Source: Streptomyces nodosus
Lineage (GTDB): Bacteria > Actinomycetota > Actinomycetes > Streptomycetales > Streptomycetaceae
Assembly: GCF_008704995.1 (NCBI RefSeq)
Contig: NZ_CP023747.1
Span: forward strand, 2,816,501-2,880,500
DNA: 64,000 nt
Direction of reading: 5' to 3'
Part shown: in pieces, positions 44,783 to 53,523 of the stretch
How the letters are laid out: each line of letters opens with the position of its first letter
How positions within the stretch are numbered: position 1 is the first letter of the stretch
Translations under genes and position numbers: made by a program
Notes under the pieces: generated by a model
What the model was told of the DNA's origin: nothing
What the model saw: the letters and a program-made list of their open reading frames with translations, nothing else
Databases searched by the model: none

Positions 44783-46569
44783 CCTACGGCACGACCTCCG
44801 CCGAGGCGGTCTCCCATCTCTCCCCCGAGCGCTGGGAGCGTGCCGAGCGCCTGCTGGTCCGCAAGGCCCTCGCCGAGTTCGCCCATGAACGGCTGATCAC
44901 CCCCGAGCCTGAGGCCGGCGCGGAGGACACCTATGTGGTCCGCAGCGACGACGGACTCACGCACTACCGCTTCACCGCCACGCTCCGCGGCCTGGACCAC
45001 TGGGGGGTCGAGGCCGACTCGATCACCCGTCGCCGCGAAGGGGTGGAACTCCCGCTCTCCGCACTGGACTTCTTCATCGAGCTGAAGAACTCCCTCGGTC
45101 TGAGCGACGAGGTGCTCCCGGTCTATCTGGAGGAGATCTCCTCCACCCTCTCCAGCACCTGCTACAAGCTCACCAAGCCGGAGGTCACCTCCGCCGAGCT
45201 GGCCGGGCGCGGCTTCCAGGGCATCGAGGCGGGGATGACCGAGGGCCACCCCTGCTTCGTCGCCAACAACGGGCGGCTCGGCTTCGGCGTCCAGGAGTAT
45301 CTGGCCTACGCGCCCGAGGCGGGGCGCCCGGTCCGGCTGGTCTGGCTGGCCGCGCACCGCTCCCGGGCGGCGTTCACGGCCGGGGCCGGGATCCGGTACG
45401 AGTCCTTCGTCCGGGAGGAGCTGGGCGAGACCACGGTCGGGCGCTTCCACCGCCGGCTGACCGAACGGGGCCTCGACCCCGAGGACTATCTGCTCATCCC
45501 CGTCCACCCCTGGCAGTGGTGGAACAAGCTGTCCGTCACCTTCGCCGCCGAGGTCGCCCGGCAGCACCTGGTGTGCCTCGGTGAGGGCGACGACGAGTAT
45601 CTGGCCCAGCAGTCCATACGGACCTTCTTCAACGGCAGCCATCCCGGGAAGCACTATGTGAAGACGGCCCTGTCCGTGCTCAACATGGGGTTCATGCGCG
45701 GGCTCTCGGCCGCCTATATGGAGGCGACCCCGGCGATCAACGACTGGCTGGCCCAGCTGATCGAGAACGATCCGGTGCTGAAGTCGACCGGCCTCACGAT
45801 CATCCGGGAGTGCGCCGCCGTCGGCTACCGGCATCTGGAGTACGAGGCCGCCACCGACCGCTACTCCCCCTACCGCAAGATGCTCGCCGCGCTGTGGCGG
45901 GAGAGCCCGGTGCCCTCGCTCCAGGAGGGCGAGACCCTGGCGACCATGGCCTCCCTCGCCCATGTCGACCAGCAGGGCGCCTCCTTCGCGGGCGCGCTGA
46001 TCCGGCGGTCGGGGCTGGCCCCGGCCGAGTGGCTGCGCGGCTATCTGCGGGCGTATCTCACCCCGCTGCTGCACAGCTTCTACGCCTATGACCTGGTCTT
46101 CATGCCGCACGGCGAGAACGTCATCCTCGTCCTGAAGGACGGTGCCGTGCAGCGTGCGATCTTCAAGGACATCGCCGAGGAGATCGCGGTGATGGACCCG
46201 GACGCGGCGCTGCCCCCGGAGGTCGCCCGGATCAGGGTCGAGGTCCCGGACGACAAGAAGCTCCTGTCCATCTTCACGGATGTCTTCGACTGCTTCTTCC
46301 GCTTCGTCGCGGCACACCTCGCCGACGAGGGCGTGCTGACGGAGGACGACTTCTGGCGGACGGTCGCCGAGGTGGTGCACGCGTACCAGGACGCCCATCC
46401 GCAGCTCGCCGAGCGGTTCCGGCGGTACGACATGTTCGCGCCGGAGTTCGCGCTGTCCTGTCTCAACCGGCTCCAGCTGCGCGACAACCGGCAGATGGTG
46501 GACCTGGCGGACCCTTCGGGGGCGTTGCAGCTGGTGGGGACCCTGAGGAACCCGATCGCGGGACGGTAG
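44779..46569 (+). CDS. desD: Desferrioxamine synthetase (NRPS-independent siderophore synthetase)
   Basis: The 596-residue IucA/IucC-family enzyme condenses three N-hydroxy-N-succinylcadaverine units, forming desferrioxamine E (cyclic) or, with the acetylated unit, B. Motifs include EGHPCFVANNGRLGFGVQEY (ATP-binding histidine region, residues 155-175), the VHPWQWWNKLSV segment, SIRTFFNG and the C-terminal HGENVILVLKDGAVQRAIFKD. It is the last gene of the des unit and is followed 18 bp later by a strong hairpin. Confidence 0.95.
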   Translation: MTYGTTSAEAVSHLSPERWERAERLLVRKALAEFAHERLITPEPEAGAEDTYVVRSDDGLTHYRFTATLRGLDHWGVEADSITRRREGVELPLSALDFFIELKNSLGLSDEVLPVYLEEISSTLSSTCYKLTKPEVTSAELAGRGFQGIEAGMTEGHPCFVANNGRLGFGVQEYLAYAPEAGRPVRLVWLAAHRSRAAFTAGAGIRYESFVREELGETTVGRFHRRLTERGLDPEDYLLIPVHPWQWWNKLSVTFAAEVARQHLVCLGEGDDEYLAQQSIRTFFNGSHPGKHYVKTALSVLNMGFMRGLSAAYMEATPAINDWLAQLIENDPVLKSTGLTIIRECAAVGYRHLEYEAATDRYSPYRKMLAALWRESPVPSLQEGETLATMASLAHVDQQGASFAGALIRRSGLAPAEWLRGYLRAYLTPLLHSFYAYDLVFMPHGENVILVLKDGAVQRAIFKDIAEEIAVMDPDAALPPEVARIRVEVPDDKKLLSIFTDVFDCFFRFVAAHLADEGVLTEDDFWRTVAEVVHAYQDAHPQLAERFRRYDMFAPEFALSCLNRLQLRDNRQMVDLADPSGALQLVGTLRNPIAGR

Positions 46570-46586
46570 CGTCCCCCGCATACAGG

Positions 46587-46621
46587 CGGGCACCCCGGAG
46601 TACGGTCCTCCGGGGTGCCCG
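46587..46621. terminator. Bidirectional terminator between desD and hexosaminidase
   Basis: GGGCACCCCGGAG pairs with CTCCGGGGTGCCC, a 13-bp perfect stem with a 7-nt loop, extended by one C-G pair. It lies 18 bp after desD and 16 bp from the convergent hexosaminidase stop. Confidence 0.85.
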
Positions 46622-46636
46622 TCGGCGTACCGGCAA

Positions 46637-48232
46637 CTACCGTGCGGGCCAGGGCACCTGGGGCGAGCGGTAGTAGTCGATGCCCAGCGCCTCCCAGCGC
46701 GGGCCCTGCGCCGCGAGCCGCACCTTGTAGGTGTCCCAGTCGTGTGTGGCGGCGGGCGACCAGCCGAGTTCGGCGGCGCCCGGCAGTCTCGGGAAGGCCA
46801 TCTGCTCCAGCTGGGCCGAGGTGCTGAGGGTCTCCGACCACAGCGGGGCCTCCACACCCCGGACCGCGGAGGCGGGCGCCCCCGGGAGATAGCTGCCCGG
46901 GTCCCAGTCGTAGGACCGCCGCACCTCGACATAGCCCGCCCAGGCGAGCCCCAGCGGGGTGTCCGCGGTGTACTTCATGTCCAGGTACACCCGGTCGGCC
47001 GGGGACAGGATCAGCCCGGTGCCGTTCTGCGCGGCCCGGGCGACCTGGGCCTTCTCGGCGGCGCCGGTGGAGTCCAGGCCCCAGTACTGGGCGAGCGCGC
47101 CCTTGACCGGTGTGGCGCCGGTCAGCTGGTGCCAGCCGATCACCGTCTTGCCGTACTTGGCGACGAGGGGCTGCACCCGGTCCATGAACGTCACATAGTC
47201 CTCATGGCTGGTGGAGTGCGCCTCGTCGCCGCCGATGTGGAGATAGCGGCCCGGTGTGATCGCCGCCAGTTCGCGGATGACGTCGTCCACGAAGTCGTAC
47301 GTCAGCTGCTTGGACACGCACAGCGAGCTGAAGCCGACCTCGGTGCCGGTGTAGGGCGGGGGCGCGACGCCGTCGCAGTTCAGTTCGGCGTAGGAGGAGA
47401 GGGCCGCATTGGTGTGTCCCGGCATGTCCAGCTCGGGGACGACCTCCAGATGGCGGGAGGCGGCATAGCGGACGATCTCCTGGTACTGGGCCTTGGTGTA
47501 GAAGCCGCCCGGACCGCCGCCGACCTCGCCGGCACCGCCGTGGGTCGCAAGCCGCGGCCAGGAGTCGACGGCGATGCGCCACCCCTGGTCGTCGCTCAGA
47601 TGCAGATGCAGGGTGTTGATCTTGTAGAGGGCCAACTGGTCGATATAGCGCTTGACCTGGGCCACGCCGAAGAAGTGGCGGGAGACATCGAGCATGGCGC
47701 CCCGGTAGGCGTAGCGCGGGGTGTCCTTGATGGTGCCCCCGGCGACCGTCCAGGGGCCGGACTGCACGGTCCTGCGCTCGACGGCCGCGGGCAGCAACTG
47801 GCGCAGGGTCTGTACGCCGTGGAAGAGACCGGCGGCCTTCCGGGCGGTGATGGTGACGCCCCGGGACCCGCTGTCGAGGCGATAGCCCTCCTCGCCGAAG
47901 GGGCCGTCGCCCAGGCGGAGCCGGATGCCGCCGTCGCCGTGCGTGGTGACCGGCAGCGGATAGCCGGTCGAGGGCCGCAGGACGTCCGCGAGGTACTCGC
48001 CGACCTCACGGGCCGCGCGCGCCTCGTCCACCCGGATATGTGTTCCTCGGGTGATCCGGTACGGGGCTCCCCCGGGCTCGACCGTTGCGGGGGCCGGGAT
48101 CACCCGGCCGAGCGGGACGGCGGTGCGGTCGGCCGCGGCGGGTGCCGCCGCGCCGAAGCCGACGGAGAGCCCGGCCGCCGCCACCAGCAGCAGCGTGCCG
48201 AGGAGGCGGGGCGTTCTGTGGTGCTGTCTCAC
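46637..48232 (-). CDS. Secreted GH20 beta-N-acetylhexosaminidase
   Basis: The 531-residue enzyme hydrolyses terminal GlcNAc or GalNAc from chitooligosaccharides and glycans. It has a signal peptide (RTPRLLGTLLLVAAAGLSVGFGAA, cleavage near residue 33), a GH20b N-domain with YRITRGTHIRVDEA, and the GH20 catalytic barrel with the neighbouring Asp-Glu pair in YLHIGGDEAHS near residue 340, plus substrate strands VPELDMPGHTNAAL and WHQLTGA. The GTG has GGGAG upstream. Together with glmS nearby and the ceb genes later it fits amino-sugar and polysaccharide use. Confidence 0.9.
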   Translation of the reverse strand: MRQHHRTPRLLGTLLLVAAAGLSVGFGAAAPAAADRTAVPLGRVIPAPATVEPGGAPYRITRGTHIRVDEARAAREVGEYLADVLRPSTGYPLPVTTHGDGGIRLRLGDGPFGEEGYRLDSGSRGVTITARKAAGLFHGVQTLRQLLPAAVERRTVQSGPWTVAGGTIKDTPRYAYRGAMLDVSRHFFGVAQVKRYIDQLALYKINTLHLHLSDDQGWRIAVDSWPRLATHGGAGEVGGGPGGFYTKAQYQEIVRYAASRHLEVVPELDMPGHTNAALSSYAELNCDGVAPPPYTGTEVGFSSLCVSKQLTYDFVDDVIRELAAITPGRYLHIGGDEAHSTSHEDYVTFMDRVQPLVAKYGKTVIGWHQLTGATPVKGALAQYWGLDSTGAAEKAQVARAAQNGTGLILSPADRVYLDMKYTADTPLGLAWAGYVEVRRSYDWDPGSYLPGAPASAVRGVEAPLWSETLSTSAQLEQMAFPRLPGAAELGWSPAATHDWDTYKVRLAAQGPRWEALGIDYYRSPQVPWPAR

Positions 48233-48490
48233 ATGCGCTCCCTTCCACGAGCGTTCACGGGCTCGTCCGGCCCGGACCCGATGGGGTAGGGACCACCTTC
48301 TCGCACCGCGGGAAGGGCAACCCCCTGTTCACGGAAATCCCCCGGGTGACGCGTCCCGACCCACCGGAATGTGACGCAGCACACGAAAGGGGCGGCCACT
48401 GATGGGAACCGGAGAAGGATCCCACGGCCCACTGCCCGAAACCGGGCAGGATTCTTGCGATTTCGGCCCCCGTACCCCAGGATCTACCGG

Positions 48491-48748
48491 GTGCACGACG
48501 AACTTGTTGATCATTTGACGCGGTCCACCCCCCTCAACCGGGGCGAGGCGCTGCGCGTGGTCCAGGACGTGCTCGCCTATTTCGACGAGACGACCGAGGA
48601 GTTCGTCCGTCGCCGCCACCGTGAACTCCAGGCCCAGGGCCTGGTGAACGCGTCGATCTTCGAGCGGATCGAGGCGGACCTGAAGTACCGCGCGGTCGCG
48701 CCGCCCGGGCTCACACTCCGGCAACTGCGCCGCATCGTCTACGGCTGA
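48491..48748 (+). CDS. Small conserved actinobacterial protein, unknown function
   Basis: The 85-residue soluble protein reads VHDELVDHLTRSTPLNRGEAL RVVQDVLAYF (helical) then ETTEEFVRRRHRELQAQG, IFERIEADLKYRAVAPPGLTLRQLRRIVYG. It is probably all-alpha and carries no catalytic motif I recognise. GTG 48491 has AGGAT upstream, and the region before it is not protein-like, so the longer open frame (from 48371) is less likely. It sits just before glmS on the same strand, 99 bp apart. Confidence 0.68.
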   Translation: MHDELVDHLTRSTPLNRGEALRVVQDVLAYFDETTEEFVRRRHRELQAQGLVNASIFERIEADLKYRAVAPPGLTLRQLRRIVYG

Positions 48749-48847
48749 GCCGCCGTACGGACGCCCCCACCCTCGCGCGGAAAAGCAGAAACAGCACAAA
48801 CGGCAGAAACAGCGAAATCAGCTACACCAAGGGACTCAAGGATTCAT

Positions 48848-50665
48848 ATGTGCGGAATCGTCGGATACATCGGTAAGCGCGATGTGGCCCCGCTGCTGCT
48901 GGAGGGCCTCCAGCGGCTGGAGTACCGCGGCTACGACTCGGCGGGCATAGTCGTCACCTCGCCGAAGTCCGCCGGCCTGAAGATGGTCAAGGCCAAGGGC
49001 CGGGTCCGTGACCTGGAGGCCAAGGTCCCCGCGCGCTTCAAGGGCACCACCGGTATCGCCCACACCCGCTGGGCCACCCATGGCGCCCCCTCCGACGTGA
49101 ACGCCCACCCGCACATGTCGGCCGACCACACGGTCGCCGTCGTCCACAACGGCATCATCGACAACGCCTCCGACCTGCGGAAGAAGCTGGAGGCGGACGG
49201 CGTCGAGTTCCTCTCCGAGACCGACACCGAGGTCCTCACCCATCTCATCGCCCGCTCCCAGGCCGAGACCCTGGAGGAGAAGGTCCGCCAGGCGCTGCGG
49301 GTCGTCGAGGGCACCTACGGCATCGCCGTGATGCACGCCGACTTCCCGGACCGCATCGTGGTGGCCCGCAACGGCTCCCCCGTCGTCCTCGGCATCGGCG
49401 AGAAGGAGATGTTCGTCGCCTCGGACGTCGCCGCGCTGGTCACCCACACCCGCCAGATAGTCACCCTGGACGACGGCGAGATGGCCACCCTCAAGGCCGA
49501 CGACTTCCGCACCTACACCACCGAGGGCACCCGCACCACGGCCGAGCCCACCACCGTGGAGTGGGAGGCCGAGTCGTACGACATGGGCGGCCACGACACC
49601 TATATGCACAAGGAGATCCACGAGCAGGCCGACGCCGTGGACCGTGTGCTGCGCGGCCGGATCGACGACCGGTTCTCCACCGTGCACCTGGGCGGGCTCA
49701 ACCTGGACGCCCGGGAGGCGCGTGCGGTGCGCCGGGTGAAGATCCTCGGCTGCGGCACCTCGTACCACGCGGGCATGATCGGCGCCCAGATGATCGAGGA
49801 GCTGGCCCGCATCCCGGCGGACGCCGAGCCGGCCTCGGAGTTCCGCTACCGCAACGCGGTCGTGGACCCGGACACCCTGTATGTGGCGGTCTCCCAGTCC
49901 GGCGAGACCTATGACGTGCTGGCCGCCGTCCAGGAGCTCAAGCGCAAGGGCGCACGGGTGCTGGGCATCGTCAATGTGGTCGGTTCCGCGATCGCGCGTG
50001 AGGCGGACGGCGGAATGTACGTCCACGCCGGGCCCGAGGTCTGTGTGGTGTCCACCAAGTGCTTCACCAACACCACCGTCGCCTTCGCGCTGCTCGCGCT
50101 GCACCTGGGCCGCACCCGCGATCTCTCGGTGCGTGACGGCCGACGGATCATCGAGGGCCTGCGCAGGCTGCCCGGGCAGATCTCCGAGATCCTGGAGCAG
50201 GAGGCGGAGATCAAGAAGCTGGCGGAGCAGTTCGCGGACGCCCGCTCGATGCTCTTCATCGGACGGGTGCGGGGCTATCCGGTGGCCCGCGAGGCCTCGC
50301 TGAAGCTCAAGGAGGTCTCCTACATCCACGCCGAGGCCTACCCGGCCTCCGAGCTGAAGCACGGCCCGCTGGCGCTGATCGAGCCCGCGCTCCCGACGGT
50401 GGCGATCGTGCCCGACGACGACCTGCTGGAGAAGAACCGTGCGGCCATGGAGGAGATCAAGGCCCGCAGCGGCCAGATCCTCGCGGTGGCCCACCGGGAG
50501 CAGGAGAAGGCCGACCACACGGTGATCGTCCCGAAGAACGAGGACGAGCTGGACCCGATCCTGATGGGCATTCCGCTGCAACTCCTCGCCTACCACACGG
50601 CCCTGGCGCTGGGCCGGGACATCGACAAGCCGCGCAACCTCGCCAAGTCGGTGACGGTGGAGTAG
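48848..50665 (+). CDS. glmS: Glutamine--fructose-6-phosphate aminotransferase (isomerising)
   Basis: The 605-residue enzyme makes glucosamine 6-phosphate from fructose 6-phosphate and glutamine, the first step of cell-wall amino-sugar synthesis. The N-terminal nucleophile Cys2 (MCGIVGYIGKRD), HTRWATHG and HNGIIDN mark the glutaminase domain. Two SIS domains follow, with GCGTSYHAG (about 300) and FIGRVRGYPVAREASLKLKE, and the end is RNLAKSVTVE. The leader is A-rich and carries two copies of gcagaaacagc (about 48784-48815). I see no glmS ribozyme. In S. coelicolor (from memory) this position holds a second glmS copy. Confidence 0.95.
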   Translation: MCGIVGYIGKRDVAPLLLEGLQRLEYRGYDSAGIVVTSPKSAGLKMVKAKGRVRDLEAKVPARFKGTTGIAHTRWATHGAPSDVNAHPHMSADHTVAVVHNGIIDNASDLRKKLEADGVEFLSETDTEVLTHLIARSQAETLEEKVRQALRVVEGTYGIAVMHADFPDRIVVARNGSPVVLGIGEKEMFVASDVAALVTHTRQIVTLDDGEMATLKADDFRTYTTEGTRTTAEPTTVEWEAESYDMGGHDTYMHKEIHEQADAVDRVLRGRIDDRFSTVHLGGLNLDAREARAVRRVKILGCGTSYHAGMIGAQMIEELARIPADAEPASEFRYRNAVVDPDTLYVAVSQSGETYDVLAAVQELKRKGARVLGIVNVVGSAIAREADGGMYVHAGPEVCVVSTKCFTNTTVAFALLALHLGRTRDLSVRDGRRIIEGLRRLPGQISEILEQEAEIKKLAEQFADARSMLFIGRVRGYPVAREASLKLKEVSYIHAEAYPASELKHGPLALIEPALPTVAIVPDDDLLEKNRAAMEEIKARSGQILAVAHREQEKADHTVIVPKNEDELDPILMGIPLQLLAYHTALALGRDIDKPRNLAKSVTVE

Positions 50666-50691
50666 CAACTCCCCTTCTCCTGACCGGATGT

Positions 50692-50731
50692 GAGCGGCCC
50701 CCTGTGCTTCCGACAGCACAGGGGGCCGCTC
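50692..50731 (+). terminator. Terminator of glmS
   Basis: A 17-bp perfect stem (GAGCGGCCCCCTGTGCT with its complement) closes a 6-nt loop and is followed by tctttcg, 26 bp after the stop. It is among the strongest intrinsic terminators in the window. Confidence 0.9.
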
Positions 50732-50806
50732 TTTCGTGGGCCGGGGCTGACGCCCTCCCGCTCCCGCCGCCTCTCGAACGGGTGGGCTCCCCGGCCCGGC
50801 ACTGCC

Positions 50807-51373
50807 TCAGCCGGCGGCCGTCACTCCGCGGCCGGCAGCGCGTCGCGGCAGGACGGTGGGCCACTTCGCCAGGACCGCCGTCGCCGCGTACCAGGCGAGC
50901 ACGCCCGCGACGACCGCGAACCAGCCGCCGGCCTTGCCCAGGGCGTCGCTGTCCGCGAAGCGCGCCACGGCGAGCAGCAGCAGCGAGACGAAGAACAGCC
51001 CATAGGTGCCCTGGTCGAGAACGCCGCCGCCGGCGCCCACCGCCAAGGTCAGCGCGACCAGGGCGAACAGCAGGAGGAAGAGTCCGGCAGCGTTGTCGGA
51101 CATCTGACTGCCCGCCGTGACGGCCCAGGTGAACCACAGGGCGCCGAGCGCCGTGAAGGCCGTACCGGTGGCGGTGTCGCGGTCGCGCAGGGCGAGCAGG
51201 CCCGCGAGGAACAGGGCCACGCCGCCGACATAGTGGGCCAGTGACACGGCGTCGGCCGTCGTCACGCCGTCGATCACCTTGGTGGTTCCGAGTCCGAAGG
51301 CCAGCAGCGTGATACCCAGCGCGAGCCGGCCGACGATCGAGGTGGTGCTTCCCGCAGAGACGTCGTTGTTCAC
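50807..51373 (-). CDS. GPR1/FUN34/YaaH (SatP-like) family membrane protein
   Basis: The 188-residue protein has six predicted membrane helices and the family pattern HYVGGVALFLAGLLALRDRDTATGTAFTALGALWFTWA and LGKAGGWFAVVAGVLAWYAAT. Members carry acetate, succinate or ammonium across the membrane. The usual N-terminal NPAPLGL motif is not found; the protein begins VNNDVSAGSTTSIVGRLALG, which may mark a divergent branch. GTG 51373 has AAGGGAG upstream. The gene is monocistronic. Confidence 0.83.
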   Translation of the reverse strand: MNNDVSAGSTTSIVGRLALGITLLAFGLGTTKVIDGVTTADAVSLAHYVGGVALFLAGLLALRDRDTATGTAFTALGALWFTWAVTAGSQMSDNAAGLFLLLFALVALTLAVGAGGGVLDQGTYGLFFVSLLLLAVARFADSDALGKAGGWFAVVAGVLAWYAATAVLAKWPTVLPRRAAGRGVTAAG

Positions 51374-51694
51374 GGCGGGCTCCCTTCTGTCCTGCACATA
51401 CGGGGGTGCGGTGACCGGTATATGCCCTTCACAAGGGCACAAACACCTCTACGCGGGAGTAGATTCGCCCGAATTCCGAAGGGAGTTGACACCGCCCGCC
51501 GGTCATCTCGCCCGGATCGACACCGGGTTGCGCGACGGTGACGGGAAGGTTGCGGCGACGTCTCGCACCACCCGGCGCTCGCACAGGTACGGCATACGGC
51601 GCTCGTATCCGGGTGCGCGCATCGCCCGGCCTTCGCACACGGGTGAGACATACGGCGCTTCGGATCCCGTGACGGCCCTGCGGGGCCCGGTGCT
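51374..51694. other. Intergenic region between Usp and YaaH-like genes
   Basis: This 321-bp stretch has no convincing gene. It contains a small 7-bp hairpin (tgcccttcacaagggca, 51422-51438) about 50 bp upstream of the YaaH-like start, and a set of loose direct repeats of the form gcgctcgcacaggtacggcatacggcgctcg near 51575-51660. The minus-strand promoter for the membrane protein is presumably here. Confidence 0.5.
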
Positions 51695-52222
51695 TCAGGG
51701 GATGACGATCACGGGGCGCTGGGCCCGCTTGGTGAGGCGGCCGGCCACCGAGCCGAAGATACGGCCGACGAGGCCGTGCGTGGAGCCGACGACGATGGCG
51801 TCCGCCGCGTACTCCCGCCCGACCTCCTCGAGTTCATGGCAGATGTCGCCGCCCCGCTCCACCAGGATCCAGGGCACCTCGGAGAGATGCTCCGCACAGG
51901 CGAGTTCGAGACCGAGGACCTCGGTACGGTGGTCCGGCACATCCACGAAGACCGGGGGCTCACACCCGGCCCACACCGTGGTGGGCAGCCGGTTGGCGAC
52001 ATGGACGATGATCAGACCCGCGTGGGAGCGATAGGCCATGCCGATCGCATACGCCAGGGCGCGCTCGCTGGAGGTGGAGCCGTCGAAGCCGACCACCACA
52101 CCATGTTTGAAGGCGGGGTCGCAGGACGGGCGGGACTCTTCCGCCGCCAAGGGCTCGGCCGCCGTGGGATCGGCGACGGGGCGCTTGCGGTCCGGGGGAT
52201 CGAAGAATTCGTGACCGGCCAT
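51695..52222 (-). CDS. Universal stress protein (UspA domain)
   Basis: The 175-residue protein has one UspA domain after a 48-residue N-terminal extension: VVVGFDGSTSSERALAYA (nucleotide-loop start), IIVHVAN, and the ATP-type motif VVGSTHGLVGRIFGSVAGRL, which matches G-2x-G-9x-G. It ends RPVIVIP. ATG 52222 gives this length; an upstream in-frame ATG at 52291 is possible, and neither has a strong ribosome site. The Pro/Glu-rich extension is probably disordered. Usp proteins respond to stress or energy limitation; its own role is unknown. Confidence 0.85.
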   Translation of the reverse strand: MAGHEFFDPPDRKRPVADPTAAEPLAAEESRPSCDPAFKHGVVVGFDGSTSSERALAYAIGMAYRSHAGLIIVHVANRLPTTVWAGCEPPVFVDVPDHRTEVLGLELACAEHLSEVPWILVERGGDICHELEEVGREYAADAIVVGSTHGLVGRIFGSVAGRLTKRAQRPVIVIP

Positions 52223-52717
52223 GGGTGTCTCGGCGTTGTGATCCTCGTGGGTGGGACGACAGTGCGTGTCGGAGCTGTGTCCGGGAATCATCTTCCCAAC
52301 CCCATACCCTCAAGGGTACGGCGGCACGCCTCCTCGATCTCAGATCCCGCGCACTGTCCCGGGCTCTCGGCTTCACTCTCGATACGGCCCCCCGGCGCGG
52401 GGGGTTTCAGGGAGCATGCACGAGGGACGCCCGCAGCGCAATGGCTGCCGTCTCGTACAGCCGGTTTCTTCGGGGGTGGCCGGGAACCGCCGGCGTTCCG
52501 CGCCGGGCGCCGCCCCGGAACCGTACACTCCGCGCCGGGCGCCGCCCGCGCAACGGTACGCCCCCGCCTCCGGCGCCATCCCAGGAACCGCGCGCCCTGC
52601 TTCGGCCGCCGCCCCGGAACCGTGCTCCCCCTCGCACCGACCGCCGCGGAGCGCGGCAGTGACCCCCGGCCGTGGCCCGCGTTGAGTCCGGTGACCCGTC
52701 GCCGTAGGGAGCACACC

Positions 52718-53146
52718 GTGTCCGGACCCCACACCGACCCGCAGCCGTCCCCCGAGCAGGACACCGCGCGTCAGGTGGTCGGCTGGGCGGCCTTCTGCTG
52801 TGCCCTGGTCCCGCTGGTCCTGGTCTGGTACGGCACCTCGTGGGCCGGTGCGATCAGCGCCACGCTGGGTCTGTCCAGCGTCACCGCCGGGTGCCGCGCG
52901 CTGCTGCGGCAGTCCGAGCGGGGCGCGGCACAACTGAGAGCCGCAGCACTGAGGGACGCCCCGCGAGGGGAGGCTCCCCTCAGGCGCGCGGAGCCGGGAA
53001 GTGGAGTGCGGAGGGTCGAACCGCTCGGGGGCGGAACACCGGGGACCGTGGGGCACGTCACCTACCGCCGGCCGCACGGCTGGACCGACCCCACGGGGGC
53101 GCACAGGGGCGGGCGTCGGGCCGAGGGGAACGCTCCGGTCCGCTGA
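52718..53146 (+). CDS. Small membrane protein of unknown function
   Basis: The 142-residue product has two membrane helices, VVGWAAFCCALVPLVLVWYG and WAGAISATLGLSSVTAGCRALL, preceded by a short polar head and followed by a basic, Arg-rich 60-residue tail. GTG 52718 has GGGAG upstream. I do not recognise a family. It may be one of the small membrane proteins found near adpA. Confidence 0.6.
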   Translation: MSGPHTDPQPSPEQDTARQVVGWAAFCCALVPLVLVWYGTSWAGAISATLGLSSVTAGCRALLRQSERGAAQLRAAALRDAPRGEAPLRRAEPGSGVRRVEPLGGGTPGTVGHVTYRRPHGWTDPTGAHRGGRRAEGNAPVR

Positions 53147-53523
53147 CCGGTTTCCGCGCACGCCCCCGCCTCTTTTCAGCCAACTTCTCAACCCCCCGCA
53201 TCCCCGGTCCCCACGGGCCCCCACCCCCCGTTCGACCTGGGCCGAAAGCCCTCCGAGGGGCCCGCGTACCCTATGCGGATTGGCCACCCGGACGAGGCGC
53301 ACTTCCCTGTACGGCCCACGAGTGCAACGCTTCGTGATCGAATGCTTCACGCCAAGTTGCCTTGTCGACAATGTGCCGGATGGCGAACTGGTCACCCCGG
53401 CACCACGGGACACAGTAGATTCGATCATGACTGTCTACGGCGGGGGACTCGTGCAGGACCGAGGGGAAACGTGCAGGAGCGACACAACCGAGGAGCCGCG
53501 ACCACCGAGGGGGGCTTAGCAGG
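53147..53523. promoter_or_regulatory. adpA upstream region
   Basis: The 377-bp gap before adpA holds a T-rich promoter segment: a possible -10, TAGATT, in cacagtagattcgatcat (about 53414-53432), with a G+C-poor stretch ttgccttgtcgacaatgtg (about 53355-53373) before it. AdpA genes usually have long leaders with several AdpA and gamma-butyrolactone receptor sites. I did not find a clean TGGCSNGWWY match. The ribosome site of adpA is weak: the region reads ggggggcttagcagg before ATG 53524. Confidence 0.5.

Noticed and set aside
48371-48490. Upstream extension of the 85-aa protein before glmS
   Set aside because: Arg-rich, uncharacteristic translation; GTG 48491 has a ribosome site and starts the conserved-looking helical domain.
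48749-48847. glmS ribozyme in the glmS leader
   Set aside because: The leader is short and A-rich; it has a small direct repeat but no recognisable ribozyme core.
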